Shown here: one piece after another, positions 37,199-45,893 of the stretch
Position numbering within the stretch: position 1 is the first letter of the stretch
How the letters are laid out: each line of letters opens with the position of its first letter
From: Anoplolepis gracilipes
Taxonomy: Eukaryota > Arthropoda > Insecta > Hymenoptera > Formicidae
Reading direction: 5' to 3'
Length of the DNA stretch: 64,000 nt
Assembly (NCBI RefSeq): GCF_047496725.1
Contig: NC_132983.1
Coordinates: forward strand, 8,186,501 to 8,250,500
Position numbers and translations under genes: made by a program
Notes under the pieces: generated by a model
What the model saw: only the letters and a program-made list of their open reading frames with translations
Databases searched by the model: none
What the model was told of the DNA's origin: nothing

Positions 37199-38716
37199 TA
37201 GCCCAGTAAAATTGCTCGATATTTCACGATTTGGAAAAAATAATTGAACAAATGCTGCAATTTTGTGGAGAGATCTGTTTTAGAGTGCTTTTTGACATAT
37301 CAAAAGTCCCCATGCGTGGAAGCTACGGCAAACTCACAGTGGTGATAGAAAGGTCCAAAAAACCGGTTTTTCGTAAATAATTCGAAAAGTATCAAGTTTA
37401 CGAGCAAAAATATGAAAATGGTCCAGCTGCGTAAGTCCATCACGAGATGTGTTTTACTAAAAAAACAGGCATTGGAAAAATGCTGTATTTCGGATAAATT
37501 ATGCCAAAATTGCATTTTCATTTCTTTTCTTGTCTATATGTTCATTTCACTTTACAAAGAAAATGCACACGACCTAAATTGAAGGTAACAAAATTTCCTT
37601 CAATTTAGGTCGTGTGCATTTTCTTTGTAAAGTTGACAGAAATGAAGATATAGACAAGAAAAGGAATGAAAATGCAATTTTGGCATAATTTATCCGAAAT
37701 ACAGCATTTTTCCAATGCCAGTTTTTTTAGTAAAACACATCTCGTGATGGACTTACGCAGCTGGACCATTTTCATATGTATATGAACTAATAAAAATAGG
37801 TTGAAACTAATTTTTAAAAAATTGTTACCCATACGTTATTGCACTATAACTGTAATTTTTAATAAAAATGTATATTTGCCTTTATTTTTAAACACCTATA
37901 ACTCATAAACGATTTATCGTAGGAGGGTCGGCCACGGCTCATTTTAAAGATAATTTAATTGTCTTTAATTAATGTATATGTTATTATAGCCTACAGTCAA
38001 CCGGAAGAGAGCAATTTTGCAAAATACCTTTCAAAATTCAAATTTTGCAACTTTCTTGCGTTTATCTCATACACTCATTACCAAAATGAATTTAAATATA
38101 CATATAAAGTTTTAAAATTTTATTCCCTATTACATTTATAATACATGCTATATGCGTACAATCAGTTCTTTTTGAGTTATAATCGACTTTTTCACACGAA
38201 AATTGTAGTTTTAGCCACTAACAGCGCACTTAAAAAATTTTTAAATATTGGTATCTCCGCAAATATCGATCGCACAGGAATAAAAAGAAACGCAATTTAT
38301 TTGCAATTTAGTGCTCTACAACTTTTATTTAAACGATTTTGCGATTCAAATGGCCATTTCCGAAATATTAACGAAAAATGCACGACGCGTGAGCGCGTTT
38401 TCGTCGCAAAATGACCCATATTTTAAAAAATTCTATCTCGGCTTCTATTAGTCGTACGGAGTTCTATGAAAAACCAAATTGTGCGGAATTTTATGAGCTA
38501 CAATTTTGATATTCATGTTTTTGCTCGTAAACGTGATATTTTTCGAATTATTTACGAAAAACCGGTTTTTTGGATCTTTTTGTCACTGTGAGTTTTCCGT
38601 AGCTTCCACGCATAGGGACTTTTGATATGTCAAAAAGCACCCCAAAACACACCTCTCCACGAAATTGCAGCATTTGTTCAATTATTTCTCCAAAAAAATT
38701 TCATTTTACTGGGCTA
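37199..38716. mobile_element. 1.52 kb Harbinger-type MITE inside the YqaJ-Ulp1 ORF
   Basis: Inverted termini start TAGCCCAGTAAAAT. The terminal repeats extend for roughly 200 bp, including TGACATATCAAAAGTCCC and AAAAAACCGGTTTTTCGTAA. TTA flanks both ends, and removing the element with one TTA makes the host ORF continuous in frame. A 3-bp TTA duplication fits PIF/Harbinger. The MITE encodes no protein and carries a further hairpin. Confidence 0.85.
37411..37776. repeat. 366-bp hairpin nested in the MITE
   Basis: Arms 37,411-37,585 and 37,597-37,776 are near-perfect reverse complements with an 11-nt loop (TAACAAAATTT). Outer arm ends are TATGAAAATGGTCCAGCTGC and its complement. The minus-strand frames here are mirror images of each other. 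Confidence 0.9.
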
Positions 38717-39328
38717 TTAATTTAGTAAGCTACAATGTATTACCTGTAGGTTGCAAACTAAACGACGAATTATTGGACGGATTTTTACGCATCGTAAGAA
38801 ATAAATCTCATTTTGAAACACAAAGTGTGCTATATTTAGAATATCCTCATTTAATTGAAGCAAGTCATAGCGACAAAAGCTTACAAATTATTGGAGGAAA
38901 TTGTAGTGATCACTGGCGATGTATATTTTTTGACGGCATCAAGCTTCGAGTGTATGACAGTTTACCCGGTTGTACATACGATAAATTGGCGTCTAAAGAA
39001 AAAAATTACATTCATCGTCGTTATCCACAAATAAGTGCAAATGATATAATATTTGCAAAGGTTCAAGTACAACCTGATGGCACATGTTGTGGAATTTATG
39101 CTGCAGCTTTCGCCACAATTGTAGCATTAGAAGGAAATCCTTGTAACGAGAAATATTCCAATTGTGTGGAATACGAATGAGGCAACATTTTCTTAATATT
39201 ATAGCAGAAAATGAACTGTCGCCTTTTCCTAAATGGTAATCCAATGAATCATTGGAAAAAGATGCTTCAATATTATTGATTTCTTTGTACTTGGAGAGAT
39301 GAAAATAATACATACATTATGGTTGCGT

Positions 39329-39480
39329 TCTCACGGGAATGGGCGATGGAAGGGCTCATTCTATATATAAAATATTTTAACAAATTGGAAAGACGAAAAT
39401 ATAATGGTTGCGTCTTACGAGAATGGGCGATGGATGGGGCTCATTCTATATATAAAATATTCTATAAATATATTTTATAT
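39329..39480 (+). repeat. 77-bp direct duplication
   Basis: GAATGGGCGATGGA followed by GGGCTCATTCTATATATAAA occurs twice, about 77 bp apart, just downstream of the Ulp1 part. Confidence 0.85.
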
Positions 39481-39711
39481 TATATATGTTATATATAAAG
39501 CCAGGGGCGATCTAACGTGTAGTGGCATTATACGTTTCTTTTTACACATTGACGTTCCATATGTATACATATGTCAAATGATATACATTCATATTCCGTT
39601 GTATTTCTTTGTTCGACCAATATTATTGCCATGCAAAGCCATGTGCGGGAGGAATCGTCATGCAAAATGTGTGCAATAAATATTTAATTATTTAAGAATT
39701 ATATGTAAATA

Positions 39712-40660
39712 ACATTGTACATCTAATGTTATATACTTATTTTTATCTCTATACAATAAATACAAATAAATTGTTAAACTTTTTCTTTAATTTTATAAAT
39801 GTTTAGTATTATATATATTTGTGAAATAAATATTTTATCATATTTGATATCTCTTAGACACTTTGCACACGTCTACTTCATCTTGTAGTTTTATTATATC
39901 ATGGTTTTGCATATGACAAACATGCAATAAACATGGAACTAAATATGCTACAATGTTTAATTTGAGAAATATATATGTATATATAATACTATATATATCT
40001 AATATCATATACTTTTTTCATTTTTATCTGTATGTAATAAGTGCAAATAAATTGTTTATTATTTATAATACATATTAGGTGTTGAGTATATAATTATCTC
40101 TATTTTGTATTTTATACCATAATGTATGTGAAAAAATTTATAAATACGTGTATTTACAATAGAAATAAATATATGTATTTATATAATATATATATATTGA
40201 ATGCTATTATAAAAATACATTTTAAAATTTCATTCATTATGGTATAAAATACAAAAAAAGCATAATTTTATATTCAATATCTAATTGTATTTCTAATAGA
40301 CAATTTATTTTCATTTATATTACATACAGATAAAAATAAGAAAAGTGTATGACATTAGATATGTGTTATATATACATATATTTCTCAAAAAATATTGTAA
40401 CATATTTAGTTCCTACTTATTGCATATTTTGCATATGCAAAGCCATGATATAATGAAGCCACGTACAAGATAAAGTAGACGTGGGTAAAGTGCTAAGAGA
40501 TATCAAGTATGATAAAATATTTATTTTACAAATATATATATATATATATATAATACTATAAAAGAAAAAGTTTAACAATTCATTTATATTTATTATATAG
40601 ATATAAAAAAAGTATGACATTAGATGTTTATATTACATACACATATTTCTCAAATTTAAT
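39712..40660. repeat. palindrome of nearly 1 kb with arms of about 450 bp
   Basis: The left arm (about 39,715-40,130) and right arm (about 40,225-40,655) are diverged reverse complements. Examples are TTGTTAAACTTTTTCTTTAA against its complement near 40,560, CACTTTGCACACGTCTACTT near 39,860 against 40,475, and the outer segment TACTTATTTTTATCT. The spacer is about 90 bp. It lies in the 3' part of the TTAA element and may be another nested element; I see no ORF. Confidence 0.8.
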
Positions 40661-40844
40661 TTGTTTACACACATTTTGTATATGCCTATTAGTCCTCTAC
40701 ATTATGTTCAGCCTTGTGACGATATTTTGGTTGAGATAAAAAGTCGTTTCTTTATAACAATTGGAAACGACACATGTACAAAGATTACGCATCAGTGTGT
40801 ACTATTACCACACAACAAATATCTCTTCGCGAGCAAACGAAAGA

Positions 40845-41160
40845 GACGATAATAGAAGCGAGCGAGACAATAATAGGAACGAGCGAAACAGTAATAGGAG
40901 TGAGCGAGAGGGGCATAGCAGCTGGCAGAGAGAACTCGAGGCTCAAGCCTTTCCTTTCACGCTGCTATTCTTCTCTCGCTCGCTCCTATTACTGTCTCGC
41001 TCGCTCCTATTACTGTCTCCCTCGTTCCTATTGCGGTCTTGCTCGCTCCTATTACTGTCTCGCTCGCTCCTATTACTGTCTCGCTCGCTCCTATTGCGTC
41101 TCGCTCGCTCCTATTGCTATCTCGCTCGCTCCTATTGCTGTCTCGCTCACTGTCATGCCG
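40845..41160. repeat. 21-bp minisatellite arranged as a palindrome
   Basis: The unit CGCTCGCTCCTATTACTGTCT repeats about nine times from 40,975 to 41,150. It appears inverted (GAGCGAGACAATAATAGGAA) from 40,857 to 40,915. The open frames on both strands here are repeat artefacts with Ser/Arg/Leu-rich translations. Confidence 0.9.
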
Positions 41161-41288
41161 ACTGCGTCGGTAATACTTTTTTAGTTCTTTCAAGGCGGCG
41201 CTCAAAACCGCGTATGAGTTCGGCCAACGCTTCGGTATCCCCTTAAATCAAGAAAGATATGTTAGTCTATTCAAAAACTTTTAACTTA

Positions 41289-41535
41289 CCTATGATAGCG
41301 GTCACTGCTTTGGGACAGAGGTATGGTTTAATCGAGGATTTGTTTGCATATGCTAATTTTCCTTTACCTCTAGGTTATCATTCCTGATAAGGAGCATATA
41401 GATAAGGCTTCAGGAGTAAAAACTCCATCTAACAGTCTGCGGCCAGCAATTGTAGCAGACGTAGCATTTTCTGCTTGAATATATTTTTCTTGTAAACAAT
41501 ATATTGATTTGGCATCATTCAAAGCAATTCCCTAA
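41289..41535 (-). pseudogene. BEN-domain exon, broken
   Basis: A BEN domain (DNA-binding and protein-interaction module of insect transcriptional repressors) read on the minus strand from an AG acceptor near 41,535 to a GTAAGT donor at 41,288. The core GRRLLDGVFTPEALSICSLSG is followed by a TAG and a one-base shift, then LAYANKSSIKPYLCPKAVTAI. The pattern LL..F..E.L...SL.G...K..L.P..V.AI matches BEN. It probably formed the 3' part of the gene whose 5' exons lie at 61.6-62.8 kb. Confidence 0.6.
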
Positions 41536-41855
41536 AAGTAAAAATACTACACTTGAGTATTTCGCAATAATAAAATAAACAGCAGTTACACAGTAAAAGT
41601 TTATATATGCATATTCCCATATAGACAAATGTCAACATATTACTTGTATAATAACAAAATTTTTAAATTCAAAATGCTTGCATAAATATTGAAAGATGCG
41701 CCCTCATATAATCAACATATATTATTAGCAAGTGAAAAATATCTTTTGATGTTGCGACAATATGCTGTTTATTATGCCAGAAATAGAACGCAATTAATCC
41801 GGTTATACCAATAAGAAGTGAATATATATTGACTAAAATTATAATAAATAGATAT

Positions 41856-42168
41856 TAAGATTCCTCTGCTGATGAGTATAATGCCGCCGGCATTGTAAAT
41901 CATAATAAATAGATATATATATATATTATATTAAAGTTGCGGAGCTGTGGTTATATCGTTGAATCATAGCATCAAGAGGTTAAAAATCTAACAATATATT
42001 TACATATATATATATATATACACAAAAGTATTTCTATTGCTTCACAGTCAATAGATTCAACATGGTCATGATAAGTATATCCGCAGAAATCTTAATATAA
42101 TATATCCATTTAATTATAGTTTACAATACCGTGAGGTGGCGAGTATACTCATCAGCAGAGGGACCTTA
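41856..42168. mobile_element. 313-bp MITE-like inverted repeat
   Basis: Begins TTAAGATTCCTCTGCTGATGAGTATA and ends with a near-complement (TATACTCATCAGCAGAGGGACCTTAA). The arms extend 60-70 bp with mismatches. It lies between the BEN exon and the CtIP-like exons. Confidence 0.7.
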
Positions 42169-42370
42169 AAATAATATTGCATATCAAAATACTTATATAG
42201 GTATATATTTATTAAAATATAAATACGTAACTATTACAAATTTAAGAATATATGAATTATAGTGTACATTATAAAATGTACGTGTTATTTTTTCAAAATT
42301 TTATTAATATATTGTTATTATAAATTATATTTTATTATTATTATTATTATAAGTTATTATTTTACCGATA

Positions 42371-42745
42371 TTATGTGCTTGATAATGTCTCATCAGGAAA
42401 TTCTGGATCCCAAAATCCTTTTAAGAAAAAAAAAGATTACATTGTATATTTTATATAATCAATTTATATATCAGAAATGATGAAAAACATATTAAATATA
42501 CCTTCTGGCGTACGCGGTCTCTCGTACTTGTGCCGATGCCGCGAGCACTGATTTTTTCGCATTTGCAAGTTGTCTTTTGGTAGTAATAAAGCCTTATAAT
42601 ACTAAAAATTACATATAAAAATTAATACTTTCATAAAGAAAATGTTTTTTGCATGTATTTTATTGTAATATTAATATATTACTTTTTCACATTCCCAGCA
42701 ATCCCAACCATTCAACTTTGCTCTGTCAGTTTTGCATCACATGTT
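42371..42745 (-). CDS. C-terminal exons of a CtIP/Sae2-type DNA end-resection protein
   Basis: CtIP activates the MRN nuclease to start resection of double-strand breaks; its C-terminal domain binds DNA and carries the regulatory CDK site. Three exons are readable: one ending at 42,683 (GWDCWECEK, then a GT donor), 42,502-42,601 (YYKALLLPKDN, CSRHRHKYERPRTPE) and 42,371-42,417 (FWDPEFPDETLSST and a stop). Splice sites and phases join. The combination CxxCE-YY, CSRHR and TPExFW..FP is diagnostic of the family. The upstream part of the first exon is unclear, because a stop lies in frame near 42,740 unless the acceptor is at GACAG. No N-terminal half is recognised nearby. Confidence 0.7.
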
Positions 42746-42793
42746 AAACTTTGGAACTTTTTTTTTCTCTTTTGCAATCTGTAAATAATATAT

Positions 42794-42827
<34 letters not shown>

Positions 42828-42921
42828 GAGAAATTTACATTATTAATAAGTATTAAATAATATTTACACATCATGCTTAGCCAGCAATGTTTTCTTCGTA
42901 GGTGATTTGTTTTCTATATCA

Positions 42922-43023
42922 AAGCTGAATGGTTGGGATTGCTGGAAATGTGAATAAAAAGTAATATATTAATATTAAAAATGCATGCAAAAAGAAAATT
43001 CTTTTTTTTTTATAAAAAAGTAT
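42922..43023 (+). pseudogene. inverted decayed copy of the CtIP-like exons, left piece
   Basis: Reverse-complement partner of 42,676-42,722 and its intron. The exon piece reads LNGWDCWKCE then a stop, and the intron phrase GTAATATATTAATATTA follows. The Polinton begins inside this intron. The rest of the copy (60,911 onward) lies on its other side. Confidence 0.75.
43018..43023 (+). repeat. Polinton target-site duplication, left
   Basis: AAGTAT precedes the left terminus and recurs directly after the right terminus at 60,911-60,916. Six base pairs is the characteristic Polinton duplication. Confidence 0.92.
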
Positions 43024-43731
43024 AGTAGTAATGGGGCAGGTATCGCCCGTCAAAACAAACTCCCACCACCGCGCTCTCGGGCACCGCGGGGGGTGTCTGG
43101 TGTTTTCCCCCACCATCACCGGGACTGACAGAAAAAAAATGGTAGTTGGAGGGGGAAGGGTTCGTGCTCAGGTAAGAAAAATTTTCTGGTTTTTTCGGGA
43201 CTTGAACCTGGGTTCTTCGTATTGCTGATCCTGGTCCTGGTGTGTTGAGCTAAATAAGAACTTACTAGAGTAAAGGTTAGATAAGGCATTTATGTTACGT
43301 AGTGGGGCAGGTATGGCTCTTGGTCCGATATCGGTTACGGTGCTGGTGAAGGGAGTAAAAAGCTCTTTGACGTTCTGCAAGCGGGGCAGGTATGGCTCTT
43401 GGGGCGATAACGGTTACGGAGACAGTGGTGGGACGGAAAAGTGCGTTCTGCACGTGGGGCAGATATGGCCCGTCAAAACAAATGACGTCACATGGTAGTT
43501 GACCATGTATAACGTCATGCCTGTGAAAATGAAAAAAAAGATAATAACACAGGAACGTGCAGGTTCTGTCAAACGCGATGGTATGACGCAACGAAAGAAA
43601 TAGTATTATCAGTGTCTTATATTACGATGAGTGCCTATTGTTGAAAGAAGTTGCGAAACATCCTCTTTCAACAATAAAAGTAACGGAACTACTTATATGT
43701 AAAATGGGAAAGAGGAGTGGGTAAAAGAAAT
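43024..43731 (+). repeat. left terminal inverted repeat of the Polinton
   Basis: Matches 60,185-60,910 in inverse orientation with scattered mismatches and small indels. Four GGGGCAG(G/A)TAT boxes recur at about 43,033, 43,303, 43,384 and 43,457, two of them followed by GGCTCTTGG and two by CCCGTCAAAACAAA. A short hairpin (TATTGTTGAAAGA...TCTTTCAACAATA) lies at about 43,637-43,677. The open frames here are present in both TIRs and are not genes. Confidence 0.92.
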
Positions 43732-43861
43732 CGACAATAGATTTAAATGTACAAATATGTAACGTTTATATTTAAAATTTTTTACAAAATCAAAATTATT
43801 CAAGAAGTTTTTACAAAATGAATAATTAAAGAAAATATTCCTGGGATAATGATTATAATTT

Positions 43862-44664
43862 TCATTTTGTTACTATCATATGTACAATTTGATTGAGGTA
43901 AAGCGAGATTATTTCTAAAAATGTTATTTCAAAATATATATCGAGAAATGATAAATCTTTTAGCTGAATGCGAACGTTACGTTCTATTTCCTTGCTATTA
44001 CTATTGATCAGAAGTTTTATAATACTGCTATTAATGTTACTATTGATAGGAAGATTTATCTCTATTTCGTTCATTAGATATCGCGCACATTCGTTGACAC
44101 TGTTGGAAATTAAATTTAGTTGATTCAAACGAGCGTTTACACATCCAACTATATTTTCCAGTCCCAGAAAGATTGCTCTCTGCATTACTATCGCAACGCT
44201 GTAAGTTTTCCGTTTTTTCGGTGTAGGCCCGTTTGCGTTCGTATCCTCGATGTTTTCGGAAGGAAGATCTTCTTGCACGTTTTCGCGATACGCTACTAGC
44301 ACAGCTCTAGCACCATATGCGGTAGTAAAATTTATAATTATTTTGTCGATGATAATCGTACTCTGTTTAATTTTATCACCGTTTAAGTACAAAGACATCT
44401 GTTCCATGTTTTCTTGAAATTTCTGCCACGATTCCATATCGAAACAAATTCCTTCAGCGAGATGATAATTTAACAATCGGTAGAAAATCCAATTCCTCTC
44501 CATCCGACGCCATAAGGCCCACATGAATTTTCTTCGTATAGGATGAATTCAGGCCATATGTTATAGATAACAACATACGTTGCAGTTCGATTTTTCCCAC
44601 GAAATTGCATTCTGACTGAATACAAGGATTTCTTGAAATTTGAAATTTCCTTACGATTGTCCAT
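43862..44664 (-). pseudogene. Polinton minus-strand gene of unknown function
   Basis: The only gene on this strand of the element, next to the left TIR. The likely start is the ATG at 44,664 (MDNRKEISNFKKSLYSVRM), just after an AG acceptor-like sequence. The frame shifts at about 44,535, after which about 220 codons remain. The protein is mostly helical and Ile/Asn-rich, with a short basic patch (PKKRKT) that could be a nuclear signal. I recognise no conserved domain. It may be an accessory or regulatory gene. Confidence 0.5.
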
Positions 44665-45015
44665 GATAGCTGCTTCTGCGTAAAAAATCGAAGTTCGAAT
44701 AATCACGCACAGAATACAAACGAAAACAACGAACTTTTACAGTTGAACTTGCTAGTTCGGATGGCAGGAAACGACTGAACTTAATTTTCCCGAATACTTA
44801 AATTAGAAAGATGAAATAGAAATGCGGTGGGGAAAATGCGCGCGCAGAATAATAAAAAATTATATGTGTATGGAATTTTAAATCAATTTAAAAAATAGAT
44901 TATAAAAATGTACGTTACTCTCCATAGCTTGCCTGTGTCGCGTCTAAAGTTCAGAGAATAATATTTTTATAACGTAGTTTTACAAAAATCGTGAAAAATA
45001 TAATAAAAGAAAATT

Positions 45016-45067
<52 letters not shown>

Positions 45068-45104
45068 TTTAGAGAAAGAAATTCTAAAGAGTGCCAAGAA
45101 AAAA

Positions 45105-45560
45105 CAAAACCTTGCGTCACATATAAAAGTTATAAAAAAAAAAAAGATATTTATTTATTGCTTGTTGGTTTTTCCAAAATTTTTTCACGACATATTTCTT
45201 ATAACGTGCCTCCGAGAAAATAAAGAAAATAAAGATTACTTCGCGTAACAAAAAAAAAAAGGAATAAGTGTTTATTGCTTGTTGGTTTTTCCGAAATTTT
45301 TTTCATGACATATTTCTTATAACGTGCCGCCGAGAAAATAAAGCAAATAATAAAGATTACTTTGCGTAACAAAAAGAAAGGAATAAGCGTTTATTGCTTG
45401 TTGGTTTTTCTGAAATTTTTTTCACGATATATTTCTTATAAATAGTCGGCGAGAAAATAAAGAAAATAATAAAGATTACCGAAATTTTTTCACGACATAT
45501 TTCTTATAACGAGGCGCCGCGGAAATAAAGAAAATAATAAAGATCACGTAACAAAAAAGG
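45105..45560 (+). repeat. tandem repeat of about 118 bp upstream of the polymerase gene
   Basis: CTTGTTGGTTTTTCC recurs at 45,161, 45,278 and 45,397. It is accompanied by TCACGACATATTTCTTATAA and GAGAAAATAAAG, and a shorter degenerate copy follows. It sits between the minus-strand gene and the polymerase start. A (TA)n tract lies just before it at 45,020-45,056. The region could hold divergent promoters, but I see no defined motif. Confidence 0.85.
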
Positions 45561-45893
45561 AATATTCGTTTATTATCGTACGTAACAAAAAAAGAAATGT
45601 AAACGTAGGAAATAGATTATTTCCAAAACTTTCTTTGAACTTACCGTTAATCCATCATAAAAGAAGAAAATATAATAATAAAACATTCTTTCGAAAGTTT
45701 TGCATTGTATTGTCCTATTGCATTTTGTTTAACAATCCGACCAATACAAAATCAAAGAATTTTCCTCTCTTCCTAAAGAGCCGTTTTCTTTAAAATGTAT
45801 AAATATGGTTCTCCGTATTGGAAAAAGTACATTTTAAGTTCCGAATTTGAATTTTATCCATCACGCGAGTTATAGTGCAAATAATTAATTATC

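Larger units (their letters stand above)
36372..39236 (+). pseudogene. YqaJ-type nuclease fused to Ulp1-type protease, interrupted
   Basis: The first half (36,372-36,994) is a YqaJ/lambda-exonuclease-like nuclease with the core GASPDGLI, then LVEIKCP, YQVQDQLSVTH and an FW..ML segment with LPEI. It has a TGA at 36,743 and a frameshift near 36,985. The linker continues to 37,198, where a 1.5 kb MITE sits. The second half (38,720-39,236) is a C48/Ulp1-like cysteine protease: His in DHWRCIFFDG, Asp in YDSLPG and Cys in QPDGTCCGIYAAAFA. A frameshift near 39,177 precedes the C-terminus. Ignoring the MITE and one TTA, the frame runs straight from linker to protease, so both domains were one protein. 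Confidence 0.8.
34583..41242 (+). mobile_element. 6.66 kb TTAA-flanked DNA transposon with YqaJ and Ulp1 domains
   Basis: TTAA stands at 34,579-34,582 and 41,243-41,246. Just inside are short inverted termini GGGGATACCG / CGGTATCCCC. TTAA duplications are shared by the Kolobok and piggyBac groups. Inside are a broken YqaJ-Ulp1 ORF, a tandem repeat before it, a nested Harbinger-type MITE, a large palindrome and a minisatellite. I find no DDE transposase, so the element was either non-autonomous or lost it. A candidate 5' exon with ATG at 35,319 (MGQQHDWKYLSLCQRRVFF) ends at a possible donor near 35,396; its function is unknown. The superfamily assignment is inference. Confidence 0.65.

Noticed and set aside
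40761..41246. Ser/Leu/Arg-rich frames on both strands
   Set aside because: Generated by the 21-bp minisatellite, which is open in several frames because 21 is divisible by three.
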